Shown piece by piece: positions 48,113 to 63,615 of a stretch of 64,000 nucleotides of DNA. Position 1 is the stretch's first letter. Every line of letters begins with the position of its first letter. The position numbers were made by a program, and so were the translations under genes. The DNA comes from Vicia villosa (lineage: Eukaryota; Streptophyta; Magnoliopsida; Fabales; Fabaceae): contig NW_026705481.1 of the NCBI RefSeq assembly GCF_029867415.1, positions 310,001 to 374,000 on the forward strand, in the 5' to 3' direction. The notes under the pieces were generated by a model. The model did no database searches. It saw only the letters and a list, made by a program, of their open reading frames with translations, and had not been told where the DNA came from.

Positions 48113-48425
48113 ATGAATTAAGTTTCTATTTGTCTAAAAAAAAGACACTTGGCTAGACAAATATAGAATTCTTTCTATCTCTAAAATTGATTCTATTTAA
48201 AACTATACCAGAATACAAGTTTCATTTGCCCCCAGAAAACAAGAATTAAGTTTCTATTTGTCTAAAAAAAAGACATTTGGTTAGGCAAATATAGAATCCA
48301 ATCTATCTCTAAAATTGATTCTACTTAAAACTAGAATTTGTAACTTCTACACCAGAATACAAGTTTCATTTGCCGTTACACCAGAATACAAGTTTCATTT
48401 GCCTCCAGAATACAAGTTTCATTAG
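48113..48425. repeat. About 130-bp tandem duplication with extra short copies
   Basis: A unit beginning ATTAAGTTTCTATTTGTCTA occurs at 48116 and 48245, and both copies contain AAATATAGAAT and CTAAAATTGATTCTA. The shorter motif CCAGAATACAAGTTTCATTT occurs four times between 48207 and 48422. This is a stepwise local amplification. Confidence 0.8.
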
Positions 48426-48902
48426 GCGTGTTTGAACCGTATAGCAACTTGTAGCAATATAAATGCAGTTGAATTCAAAATATGGATTTAAACCTTATTA
48501 ATTATAGGAGTTTGATTTTTATAGATTTTGTAAGTCTGTTTTAGAGTGAACATAGATGGACCTAATGTAGAATAACTCAATGGGGAAACTCATCAATGAA
48601 ATCACGACTAAAACCAAAATGATGAATAAAACAGTTCATTCGCTTTCTAAAAAAGAACTATTTTGTTCAGAGTTACAAAAAGAAACAAAAATTAACTTCC
48701 ATATGCCTTCTAGTCAAATGTAGGGACAATCTGCAAAAACAACCAATAAACATAAGCATAATCACAAAACAAAATGTAGAAACTATATATGTAGAGAGAA
48801 CCTAAAATATGTAAAACAGAGCTTCAAACTAACCAAAAATGGGATGGGAGGGTTTCTATAATCATCTAGCATTAAAAATAAATAATTAGAAAAGAGGATT
48901 GA

Positions 48903-49460
48903 AAGTGTGAGCCGAACACATTGGAGAACATCTCCATGGATAAAAGAGAAGCCTCAAGCAGAAAGGTTTCACTTGCTATCTGCACAACTAAAATCTAGGA
49001 AACCATTTTTGTAAATACGGTAGCCAAGAAGATCAGTGTGCATATTACAAACTACCAATTTTAATTATTCACAACAAAAACAGGAAGGACGTCATACTAA
49101 CAATATAAGGTGCAGGCTTAACCAGAAGCGAATGAAACTGTAAACCAAATACATTGGAGCACATCTCCACAGATTTATAGAGAAGTCTCAAGCAGAAAGG
49201 TTTTTCATTTTGATATTTGCACAGATAAAATCCTGGAAACAATTTCTGTTAAACAGTGTGTAACCAAGAAGAACTAAGTGCAATTTTAATTTGCCCAAAA
49301 AATACAATTTCTGTTAAAATATGTAAGCCAGTTACATTGGAGTACATCTCCACAGATTTAAAGAGAGGTCTCAAGCAGAAAGGATTATTACTTGGTATTC
49401 GCACAGATAAAATCCTGGAAACAATTTTGTAATACAATGTTAACAAGAAGAACTAAGTGC
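48903..49460 (-). ncRNA. Three hairpin/ACA repeats, possible H/ACA snoRNA-like copies
   Basis: Three diverged copies (about 48903-49040, 49138-49280 and 49322-49460) lie downstream of the eL33 gene on the same strand. Read on the minus strand each has CTTTCTGCTTGAG, then a hairpin TGGAG-ATGTN-CTCCA that is kept in all three, then an ACA triplet at the same distance (about 48908, 49141 and 49324). In copy 2 a lower stem AAACC/GGTTT closes directly before ACA; copies 1 and 3 keep it partly. This layout suits the 3' half of an H/ACA RNA. A simple tandem repeat is the alternative. No guide target was derived. Confidence 0.35.
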
Positions 49461-49652
49461 GGTTTTCTCATCTAGATGACCCTTTTCATGAAATTATAGA
49501 AAAGGGTCAAAATCATAATACAGTAAACACTCTATAAACAATGTTCATGACCCTTTTCATGACCCAAACATGCTCATCAATCAGTATCACCATTCACAAA
49601 GTAAGCATAATAATGCAACAACAAACAATGTAAATAAAATAGTAAAACTACC

Positions 49653-50185
<533 letters not shown>

Positions 50186-50304
50186 CTTGATATGGTGAAA
50201 GATGCAAAGCTGCTCTGTTTCTTGCAACTGCGCTCGGCTAGGTGGAAGCAGCGTGATGTTATTTCGGTGGCGGGGTTCTTATAGACGTAACAAAATGGAA
50301 TGGG

Positions 50305-50350
50305 TCAGTTAGGGTTTTTCTCTACGGCCCAATCTCAATCCTTTGGGCTT
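50305..50350 (-). promoter_or_regulatory. Telo box and site II elements of the eL33 promoter
   Basis: On the minus strand a telo-box core AAACCCTAA lies at 50317-50309, about 125 bp upstream of the ATG. Site II elements lie further upstream: TGGGCC on the minus strand (50331-50326) and TGGGCT on the plus strand (50344-50349). The combination is the well-known growth-linked promoter signature of plant ribosomal protein genes bound by TCP and telo-box factors. Confidence 0.7.
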
Positions 50351-50904
50351 TTTTTTTAGAGAATTATACCCCATACCCTATCCTTTATCCCTTTACCCAT
50401 ACCCCCATCAAATTATGAGTTTGCACCAAAATCACCCGGTATAAATACTTAGATCGTCAAAAAAATTCACTTTTTCCTTATTTTATTTTAAAGAAAGCAA
50501 AAGTAGTTTCACATCGGAGAACACAATCCCAAGATATCTGATTCGATAATCCATAAGAGAACATGAAGTAAAGATACCTAATTCACTCTCTCAATATACC
50601 GGAAATCTTACAAGTAAGTTTTTTGGTTTGACTACGAAGAAATTTACACACCGGATAACTTGGCATGTGGTTATTCGGTTCACATTATTGCTAATCGGAT
50701 AACTTGGAACCATGTTATTTGGTTCTTAATGTTTTTTACTAGGGAATTTTACACTAGGTTATCTAGTTCTTATCCAATCCTCATTTTTTGTTATTTTTAA
50801 TGATGCACAAGATTGTTTAGGAATGGGGAAATTATTCTACGAAAAGGTGATGGACGGCAACCTCCACAGGCAATGGATGGAGAGGAACACCAAATAGTCG
50901 CACT

Positions 50905-53310
50905 TGAGACTGGTCCACAACAACCGTGGTTCCTCGAGGGTCGTACGATACATCTGTTCTAGTGAGATACCAAGATCATGTTGCTCGCCATTTATGGTAC
51001 GGTAAGGTAAGTTAATCTCTATCATTTTATGTTAAATCATTTTTAATTTTAATTGCTTGTATTTTATAACATATACTATAAATTATTTTTAAGAGAGACA
51101 TTCGAAGAAAGAATTAAGATTGATGCACATGGTAGCAAAATGATAGGATGGGTTCCACACAATCTCTCATCACTAATAGAGAGTTGGTTGTCTGACGTTG
51201 GTTTATCCTCTCTCCAAAGAACCAGTTTGTCAAGGATAGATCAAAATTCGGTATCGGTATTTATAGAGATATGGCATCCAGAAACACTGTCCTTTCATAT
51301 GCCAAATAGCGAGATGACCATTACATTGGATGATGTTTCTTGTCTCCTTCATTTACCGTGTCGGGTTGAGTTTTAGGACCCTACACGAGGTTTTACTAAT
51401 GTCAATACTATTACTCTTGTTATTTATCTGTTAGGTGTTCCCTTGAAAGAGTCAATTGAAGATATATGTAATTGTAAGGGGTGCTTATTATATAGTAGAT
51501 TGGTTGAATGAGGTATATATGCATAGTGAGCTGATAGTATTTTTGATTGTGCTGCTAGAGCATATATATTGTTACCGGTAGGTTGCACCATTTTTGCCGA
51601 CAAGACTTTTACTCTTGTAGAGGCAACATATTTATCATTATTTAAGGACTTCGATGGATGTGGTAGGTATAGTTGGGGGCAACTGCACCTGTCACACTCT
51701 ACAAATACTTATGAGATGCTTCATTCTTTACGTGTAAGCAGCTCGACGATATGTCTTTCTGCCACAGGTAGAAATGTTTTATTTTAATCTTATTTTGACT
51801 TATCTTTACTTATTTAAATTGATATATTCATATTGTGTAACAATGTTAGATTCATGAGTATTTTTCAACTATTGGTAAAAGAGGATTGTCTAGGATTACT
51901 GGTAGCAGTAATCCACTTCCCAGAGTGATGAAATGGGTTTACAAGCAAGAAGAACAAAAGGTTGAGGAGCTTAGACCTGTGTTGGATGCATTGATACTTG
52001 TTGATGTCATTTGGAGCCTTTTTAAGGATCATAGAGAGCATATTCAATATGATGATATATGCCTGTCAATGGTGTGGCTTGAAATGGTATGACACAGTTG
52101 TACTATACTTACCTGGCAAATGTAACGTCGATTTGGATATAGACAATACATAATGTATCCACCTCCTGATTCTAACACACTTGATGTGGATGTTGAGAAT
52201 ATTGGATATCATGAGAGCGTGATGGATGTGATCCATCCGACAATTTTTGCTACCACCCTATATTGTTAATTCTTTATCTTATGGTTGGAATTATGTTTGG
52301 TAAAACAACTTATGGGAACATGTTGAACAAGATGTTCTATCCACTTCAATTGAAGAGACATATCAAGAAAGATGTCATATGCAGGATCATCCGACATCCT
52401 GACTGTTAAAGTACTGTTGAAGTCTATTTTTATTCATGGGTGCAGAATATTTTGGAATATTATGCAATCCTATGTTGCGCTTGATTTAGGGATCAAAGAT
52501 TGTCTATGTTTTCAAGATATTTGATTAGTTTCTAAATATGGAGAATATTTAGGAAACTAATGATTGAATCCCTGTCTTCATGATGCACAGATCCAGTCCA
52601 GAAGATTGTTTTAAATAGCAAGCAACAAACGTAGTTATTTTGTGGAACTTACATTGTAGTTTGTGTTAGTTTTGTGCAGTCTTTTGTATTATGAGCCTCT
52701 TTAATATCATCTTGATAAAAGAGTTGGACGTTTCCATTGAGTTGTAAGTTTTGTGTTCATTCATAAGCTTTTAAGCATTGAGTGACTGTGTCTTGGAAGT
52801 GTGCCTTCTAAAGTATTGTTATTGATTATCACGGTTGTGATTTAGGGGGATTGAGAAGGGTCTCATACCTATATGAGTCTTAGGTAGAAGTATAGCACTT
52901 GTAGTGATTAGGAGATAAGGCATTAAACTAGAGGTTATTTTACGTATGAACTAGAGGTTATTTGCATAGTACTTCAAACTGACATTATCATAGTGGACTT
53001 ATCCCTGGCCTGGTAGCTCTATAGTATGTATTATCATATACCGAAATAGGTGGACAATTACTTGTGTTCTTTTAAGTTTTTGCATTGCACTTTTATATAC
53101 CTTATCATTGTGTGTTGTTTAGAAAAGTCTCGGTTCTTGTCTATGACGAAGGACCGTCAGATTCGAGGTTATCATTTATTTCACATGAGCTTCATTATTA
53201 TTTACATTGTCACGAGGCTGATGAGAAGGACGATGATTTTGTTGAGATATCTCGAGCACTACGTGCAACTCAGAGCAGACCAATACCTCGAGTTGGACTA
53301 GTACCTTAGG
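50905..53310 (+). pseudogene. Broken plant mobile domain (PMD/MAIN-like) gene
   Basis: The pieces, in order, are: PRGSYDTSVLVRYQDHVARH with WYGK and a GT donor (about 50936-51008), then ERIKIDAHGSKMIGWVPHN to MTITLDDVSCLLHLPC ending in a stop (51053-51375), DPTRGFTNVNTITLVIYLLG, GCTIFADKTFTLVEATYL to YSWGQLHLSH (51584-51787), ITGSSNPLPRVMKWVYKQEE to LVDVIWSLFKDH (51886-52092), and FGYRQYIMYPPPDSNTLDVD (about 52130-52190). These are the blocks of the aminotransferase-like plant mobile domain. Stops (after LPCRVEF and LLYSRLVE) and a frame break show it is not functional as a full protein. The fragment 53085-53309 may be its C-terminal part after an insertion near 52440-53060. Confidence 0.75.
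52430..53060. other. Possible retroelement fragment inside the PMD pseudogene
   Basis: The segment separates PMD-like text from the 53085-53309 frame. Its lack of coding text and its G/T-rich stretches (near 52640-52960) resemble copia LTR sequence, but I found no paired ends or target duplication. Confidence 0.25.
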
Positions 53311-53397
53311 CTGATAAGGAGGATTAATGCACTATTATTTTTTAGACTTATGTAGTATTTTCAAACTTATGCAATGTTTACTATTTTGAGACTTGTG

Positions 53398-54915
53398 TGA
53401 AGGTGTGAAAAATACTAGAAAGGGGGGGTTTGAATATGGTTTGAAAAACAACGCTTCTCTAAGAAAACCCCCTCTTAAAAAAAACTTCAGACTTGATACT
53501 AGAATAAAATATGCAAGAAGGAAAGAACAAGGAATGTTTATACTAGTTCACTTAAAAATTATCAAGCTAATCTAGTCCACTTGCCAAAGTGATTTTGCCT
53601 TATCAACATGGTCTTAATCCAATAATCTCAAGATTATTACAGTACACAAACTAACCGCAAGTGACTCACTTACAAACTCTAAGACACACTAATCTTAGAC
53701 TTCTCAAGGATTCTGACCAGCTGGTCCCTTAAGGCACAATCAAACAACAGTTCGAAAAAAGTTTGTTTACAACGAATATGCTTCTACAAAAGCTGATAGT
53801 AAACAATATCTTAGAATATGGACTAAAGAGAATAGGAATGTTTATGAGCAGTCTTTTGAGAATGAGTGAATGAGCAACCCTTTCCTTTGGTCTTCAAACC
53901 TATTTATAGCCAAACAAAATAATATATCCGTTGGAAGGTATTTTTGAAATTTCCAAAAAGCTGGCAGCTTGACATTGTGGGGGACAAGATAGTACGACGC
54001 ATCTGTCCTTTCATGGTAGTGGAACATAACATTCGCTTGTGCCTTTTATATTGTAAACATTATCTTCTAATCTTCTTGGACTTTAGAGGCTTCTAATGAG
54101 CATGAGTTAGCAGAAACAAAATAAGCCTTGGGTCATTAGAACTTTAAGTCTTTAAAATCTTCAGAACTTCGTCTTCAGAATCTTCAACACTTGGTCTTCA
54201 GTACCCATTATCTTCAGAAACTAGGGATGGCAAGCAGACCCAAACCCGCGGGGCCCACCCACACCCAAGTCAACGAGTGAAAATCCGAATTGACTGGGTT
54301 TGGGTGCCACCCGATATTTCGGGTGCGAGTTTGGGTAGTGTGAAACTCGCACCAGAAACCCGAAATCACACCCGCTTATATATATATATATTGTGGAAAG
54401 TTCTAGGAAAAATATATTTTATGTATTTTGCTGCGGATTTGGGTTTGGGTGAAAAAACCCGAACCCAACGGCTGTGTGCGTGGGTGTTATTTTGCCACCC
54501 GAACAACCTTTGGGTTTGGATGCCAATTTCAGGTGCGGGTTTGGGTAGTGAAAAACCCGCACACAACCCGACCCATTGTCATCCATATCAGAAACATAAG
54601 TCTTTAACATCTGGACTGTTCCTGAGAACCTATATCTTCAAGTCTTTAGAACTTTGTTTCTTTGATAGCGTAACAGATGCCACAACTTTAGAGCCTTCTG
54701 AAGAGGTTTGCTACTGTTCAATAGAACTTGTGTAGCGCAGAAGCGGAACTTGGTTTCTTCTAATGGTTTGACATCACTTTTTATCATATTCAGAACCTAT
54801 TTGTTAAATACTCAAAATAGCAAACATTAGAGTACCAAAATTATTCATACAAACATAGTCATTGTTGTCATCAAAACTCAGAGGTATTATTTCAGAACTA
54901 ATTCTTGTTCAAACA
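53398..54915. mobile_element. copia (SIRE-like) solo LTR carrying a hAT MITE
   Basis: The sequence starts TGAAGGTGTGAAAAATACTA, followed by AAGGGGGGGTTTGAA, and has many TCTTCAGAA motifs. It ends TGTCATCAAAACTCAGAGG ... TTGTTCAAACA, giving TG-CA ends. These features are usual for SIRE/Maximus-type LTRs of legumes. The flanking 5-mers TTGTG (53393-53397) and TTATG (54916-54920) agree at four of five positions, suggesting a decayed target duplication. No gag or pol sequence is present, so it is a solo LTR. It contains a 366-bp hAT MITE, leaving about 1.15 kb of LTR. Confidence 0.6.
54222..54587. mobile_element. hAT MITE (TAGGGATGGCAA ends)
   Basis: The left end is TAGGGATGGCAAGCAG and the right end, inverted, TATGGATGACAATGGG. 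An exact 8-bp duplication TCAGAAAC flanks it (54214-54221 and 54588-54595). The arms hold AACCCG/CGGGTT motifs in inverted orientation. It lies in the copia solo LTR and so is younger than it. It is related to the element at 10713-11274 by end sequence. Confidence 0.92.
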
Positions 54916-55751
54916 TTATGTATTTTGATACTTCTTTACTATTTTAAGACTTATGCCATATAATCCAAAATATAACATGAATTTAATATAAAATGAAATC
55001 AATTTCAACATAATCCAAAATATAAAAATCACATTACAATTATAATCTAACATATTGCAACACTACAGGTGTTTGTACCCAAAATGTCAACCCTCAACCA
55101 TTTTTCAGCAATATGCCTCAAAGTAGCTCTTAATACTGATCCCCGCAAATTCCCATAAAATGGTCTAGTGTGCACATGCTCGACTTCATAAAAATTATTC
55201 TGAAATGAAGCTCTAATATTGCCCAATTATACCTTCAATTTGTCATTCATAGTCTTCCAACATTTGCACATATCACCTAAGTTGTTCTCCAACATTTTCT
55301 TTAGTTTCCAATGCGCAGACCGAACCCTAAAAAAACATATTAGTATCCATAATATTAAGATAAACAAACTATGACTAAAATCAAACATACCTATTAGTTG
55401 TGGTGTTGCCCAACAAATCTATGCATATGAGTAGTCAATCATGTGTCTTTGACATAGTCAAAAAATTCTCTAAAATCAACACATGCATGCTTGAACTGTT
55501 GAAATTTTTGATGGTACTCCACCTCATCACTAGCCCTCACAAGTTCATACCATAGTTTCTCTATCGGCTCTCACATATCATTCACAACATGTTTCTTGCA
55601 CTTTGATTACACATTTTTGTTGATATGAAATCGATAAAGCAACTTAATTGTCCTTGGAAATACTGTTTCAATTGCTTTCATTAAAGGAAGATCTCTATCA
55701 GTCAAAATCACTTGTGGTCATAACCCTTGCTTAGTAAACGGTTATTTCAAC

Positions 55752-56108
55752 TAGGGGTGTTCATGGTTCATGAACTGCATTGAACCAAACCATATTTATG
55801 GTTCGGTTCAGTTTGTAATAATCATTTCAATAACAATTCAATTAACTATTAAAATGATTTAAATTCAGTTTAAAATTAGTTTAGAACTACTTTGTAATTT
55901 TAAACCAATTTAATATTTTCAACTCTTATAAAACCAATATTTTAAATTTCATAAAAAAATTATATGAAAAAATTAATATTTCAGAAATTACTTTTTGGAA
56001 TAAAAAAAGTTTCTATTGTTTATTTATTTTCTGAAACTTTTTATTTCTAGAAAAAAAATTAATTTTTTTCAAAATTATTCTTTTTTATTTTCGGAAACAT
56101 TTTTTTCA

Positions 56109-56195
<87 letters not shown>

Positions 56196-57281
56196 CGAGA
56201 TAGCAGTGATATATAATTTTTTTTTAAAATATGTTCAAATGAATTACTAATTTATAAATTAGAAGTTTAACGACCAAATGAAATTTCAAAACTTTTTTTA
56301 TTCTAGCACCAATAGCATGACTCAAGTAGAAGATTTATAATTCAATGACCATGTCTACAAATTTGTAACAGGAGTTGACTAAGAATGAAAATTGGTTACT
56401 TTGTATAAATATTTTGAAAGATCAATTATTAATTTAACATAAACAAAAAGATAAATAGCATGTTTGAAACTTTAAACAACACTATACAGTTTTTCTTAAT
56501 AAACATGTTAGAGAAAGAGCACGAACATGTTATAATTCAGGCATGTGTTTGCAAGATCAAATGTGAAAGCCATAATAGCATCAAGTATAAATATAGAAGA
56601 TAAATGAGTTATTTTAGATGGAGGAGACACCAGAAGCAGCGATATTATTTTTAAAATTACAAACAAAACTCATGCAGTGAAGTAGTGAACAAATGTGAGA
56701 AAAGAAAGTAATATTACAGTCTTATGATTTAGAGTTTAGACATATTTTAAATCAAAATTCAATCCTCGAGAATTTAAGTATAGAACACAACAAATTTTAA
56801 AAGCTAATCGCAGGAAATCAAGAACTCAGGAATGTAGGTGAATTAAAGTTTGATATAAATCATACAAATAAAAATAAAACTCAATTAGAATATGCTAAGA
56901 AATCAAGGGAAATAAAAACTTGTTTCGCCTGCATCACTGTTTTTCTTTTGATGAATTTGCATCCATTTCTAAAGAGTGAATGCAAAAAAAAAAAAAATCT
57001 TAAAGAAATATATTTTAAAAAAAATGTTTTTTTCTTCAGAATATATATTTTTTAAATTGACAAAAAATTATTATTTTTTATTCTTTTTATTAGAAACTAA
57101 TTTATATAATTAAACCAGTTAATAAAAGGAAGTTGGTTTTGAACCAGTTTTAAACTAAATTTGAATTGTTTAAATTAAATGGTTTAGTTCATTAACCATT
57201 TAAGTGGTTCAATTTTTTTATGGTTCAATGCAGTTCAGTTCAAGTATACAATTTAGTTAACCATATTTTTGAATACCCCAA
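55752..57281. mobile_element. hAT-like element inside the MULE transposase
   Basis: The ends are TAGGGGTGTTCATGG and, inverted, TTGGGGTATTCAAAAATATGG. The flanking 8-mers ATTTCAAC (55744-55751) and GTTTCAAA (57282-57289) agree at six positions, a decayed hAT duplication. The arms hold GGTTCAATGCAGTTCAGTT and its inverse near the left end (AACTGCATTGAACC). The interior includes a TA microsatellite (56116-56193) and no coding sequence. The host transposase reading continues on both sides, which supports these limits. Confidence 0.75.
56116..56193. repeat. (TA)n microsatellite
   Basis: About 38 uninterrupted TA units inside the hAT-like element. The 66-codon frame over it is repeat translation and not a gene. 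Confidence 0.98.
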
Positions 57282-57545
57282 GTTTCAAATTATCCAATAC
57301 CCACCAAAAGTTATATGTTTGCATTCCATACAGGCAAATGCAACAATAAATGTTAACTCAGTTGATGTCATACCTACTACTTCAAACAGAGGTTACATAT
57401 ACTTGTTTGTCTTGTATGTGTTGTTTATAATCAACACAATAGGAAACATATTCAACAACTTCACTGATTCTGGGTGGGCTCATAAAATATCTCTCACAAC
57501 TTCTGACTCATCTTTTTTTTTTATTCCACTAAACATAATCAAAAT

Positions 57546-58813
57546 CATGTAACAACTTAAATAAATGTTGCATTTCCGTTCTAAGACCTCTGATGTCTTT
57601 TTGTAACTTACTCTTATGTTTATATATTTGCGTGATCCGAGAGACTTTTTGCAGAAATCGTAAAAAGTGTAGGAAATTTAAATTTAAGCTATGTATAAAT
57701 TGTCTAAAATATGAGAGATATTATTATGAAGATTACAAGATTTTATATAGCTCACGACCCATAAAGTGGGCAAGATAACACTTTAAGAGGGGCTTAAAAC
57801 TGAAGAAAAATAATATGGAAAAAGGAAATAGCATAAACTAAAACAATATAACACAAAAAAATCGAGAGTCACTAAAACCATTATGACTGTAATGGCCATT
57901 ATGACCAAACTTTAATGCCTCCTGCCATGCACTACGAAAAATAAATTTTAGGAAGTTGTCTCATGAGGAAATTACGACCATAATGAACATTACGATTAAA
58001 CCATAATGCACTATGGACTTTGCTTCATTGTGCAATTTATTAGAAATAACAATAAAATCAACAATAAAAATACTGCTTATCACAAGAACACTAACATCCA
58101 ATAAAACTAAAGTAAATATTTTTTTTTTAAAATTAGTTAGAAAATTATGAGAGTAAATGTATTGAGATAAAAGTAATATTTAATTTATTTTTGAATACAT
58201 GGGCTTATTCTTAGTGCTAATATAAGTTATTAACCAGAGACACAAGCACACACAATATATCAAAAGAGTATTTTATATAAAGAAAAAACTATAGACTCAA
58301 TAATCACTTATAATTATACATACTATTAATTTCACAAAAACTTAGTGGAGACTTGAATACAAAATGCCATATACTCAAATTCTACATTATATGTTGTCCA
58401 ATTTTAGGGGTTAAAATTAAATACTATTTTTATAGCACAATCTTTTTCATGTTACTAGTGTATTATTATTTCACTACAAGCATGAAATAGCCACATGTGT
58501 CGATACCATTAAAAAAAACTCAATATAGGATATAGCATGCAAACTAAAAGCATAAGAAACATAGAGATTTTATAGCCTAATATTTCGCACTCATAGATTA
58601 ACCATTTAACTAAACAAAAGCCTCACCAAACACACGAATGAGAAATGCCAAACTCCCTCTAATAAACTCCACCCACTTAAACCTATGGTTAATTTTTTTG
58701 TTTCCCATTACCTCTAACTCTTCGTTCATTTACCTTAACTCAATTCTCTTTACTAAATTTTTTATTATGTCTTTTGCCAATCTTGTGTAACTATTCTTTT
58801 GTGCACATTATTC
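57546..58813. other. Intergenic DNA and GT106 gene upstream region
   Basis: AT-rich. An ATTATGACC/GGCCATTATGACC motif recurs at 57880-58010. The last 200 bases should carry the promoter and 5' UTR of the next gene. No other gene recognised. Confidence 0.4.
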
Positions 58814-61981
<3,168 letters not shown>

Positions 61982-62520
61982 CTTATGATTTAGTTGAGCT
62001 ATTAGATTTAATAAATTTATTTAAACGTGTGTAAATAATAATTTTGATACGTGTATAGATATATTAGATAGTTTCATAGGGATATTTGTGAATTTTTTTT
62101 TTTAGGTTTTGAATGTACATTGTATGTTACACTAGCTAGACTTTATAATTCAACATAAATTCAATTAAGGTTTTGTTAATAAGTGATTCAATAAATTAAT
62201 CTAACAATCAATATTAAATTAGGTGACATTTGATACAATTCAAATCAAATTAAAATTAAAGGAAAATGCTAACAAATATCCTTGAACACTAATTAAAAGA
62301 TTAAAAAAAAGTAAGCTGGATATTCTTGATTAAAAACATATTAAAATGATAAATTTTTTAAAAAATAGATATATTCAATACATTAAAAACAAAAAATAAT
62401 TAACTTTTTAAAAATAAAAAAAATTCTAGTTTTAATCCCATTTTCATTTTCTAGTTTTGATCGGTTTAATCTTACTTCGGTGTTATAACTTATGTGGCGT
62501 TAGTTGTGGCTGAATAGTAT
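61982..62520. other. 3' flank and intergenic DNA
   Basis: 3' UTR of the GT106 gene and AT-rich DNA. No other feature recognised. Confidence 0.4.
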
Positions 62521-62529
62521 TTGTACAAT

Positions 62530-63615
62530 TCTCGCTTTTTCATTCTTCTCCAAATTAGGGTTCTACGCTTCATCTTGTTCCTCTTAATTCTTCACCACTG
62601 AAATTCCTGGTTCGTATTCTGATTTTTCATTTCTTTTTCAACTATTCCTTTCTTTGTGATTTTTCAAAATATCTTCATTGTAGTACTCGTGAAATGCATC
62701 TGAGGCAGCCGAGGCTATGATGCCGCCGGCAAGCGGCGGATCTCCTCCGTGCCTCGGTAATCGCGCTGCTATCGGCTGCGATTTACTATCTAGGATGATT
62801 TTGAGATCTCTGGCGATTGGATCTTGTTTATTTCATGAATTTCAAAAATTAGTATTATTATCTATATGAAAAATTTATTAACATAAACGATTTTACAAGA
62901 TTTGGTTACGAAAAGCAGTTATCTAGTTTTACTTCTTGCTTGTTGATTTCATGATTAATTGCATCGAATAGATGATAACTAATTAACTATGAAGCACGGA
63001 CACCTGAGAAACACGACACTGAGCCGTCAACACCGATAATAATTTTAATAACTGAAAAAACTAAACATAATCACAAGTGTTGGTTTTGGAAATCGACATA
63101 CGACATATACCCTCCTTTTTTCGTCGGTAATACGGAGAATGATATTGGCCTTTTAAAGCTTTAATAGACAAATGAACTGAATGAAGTAGTGTTATTCATA
63201 GTAGTTAAGATATAATTTAGATGATGTTTCTAGGAGGTAAATGCTTCACTCAATGCATTAGAATGAACTTTATCTTTAATTTTTGTTGCCTGTGTATTCG
63301 GTTATTTGTAATTCATCAAATACTCTTTATTCTAATGTTTATCATATCTTCTATTCTTGTGTAAGTCATTAGTTATGTATTAGTTTATACATTTATAGAT
63401 AATTAAGATACATGATTTTATTTGATGAATTGAAATTATGGATTCCATTTTTTATAATTAGTTATTTATATTGAGATAGTTCATGTGGAGAAGCTGCAAG
63501 ACTTTATAGAGGAAGCTTTATATGATTTGTCTGATTCATTTTTTTTTTCTTTTTCTTCTGCTTATGTTATAATGTTCAAATGAATTGAGTTTGGGTTGGA
63601 TTGCAATGCAGGGGA
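62530..63615 (+). promoter_or_regulatory. YOS1 5' region with probable 5'-UTR intron and GC-rich patch
   Basis: Text such as TTCTCCAAATTAGGGTTCTA (about 62549-62570) and C/T-rich sequence is typical of a plant 5' UTR with a telo-box-like TTAGGGTT. An acceptor TGCAG at 63607-63611 directly before the coding start suggests a 5'-UTR intron of about 1 kb. A GC-rich patch (62700-62790, with CCGCCGGCAAGCGGCGG) stands out against the AT-rich surroundings. Exact transcript limits are unknown. Confidence 0.4.

Larger units (their letters stand above)
55040..57545 (-). pseudogene. MULE (Mutator-like) transposase pseudogene, split
   Basis: On the minus strand the upstream part (57545-57282) reads WAHPESVKLLNMFPIVLIIN then NTYKTNKYM and EVVGMTSTELTFIVAFACME. 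The downstream part (55743-55040) reads PQVILTDRDLPLMKAIETVF then PRTIKLLYRFHINKNV. Together they are the core of the MULE/FAR1-like transposase domain, with the DDE-type Asp segments NNTYKTN and VILTDRD. A 1.5 kb hAT-like element separates them. Stop codons after HINKNV and KYM show decay. It cannot encode active transposase. No terminal inverted repeats were identified. Confidence 0.85.

Noticed and set aside
54277..54735. 152-codon plus-strand frame
   Set aside because: It runs across the hAT MITE ends into copia LTR sequence, so it joins two unrelated mobile elements and is not a gene.
56016..56216. Frame of repeated Ile-Tyr
   Set aside because: It is only the translation of the TA microsatellite.
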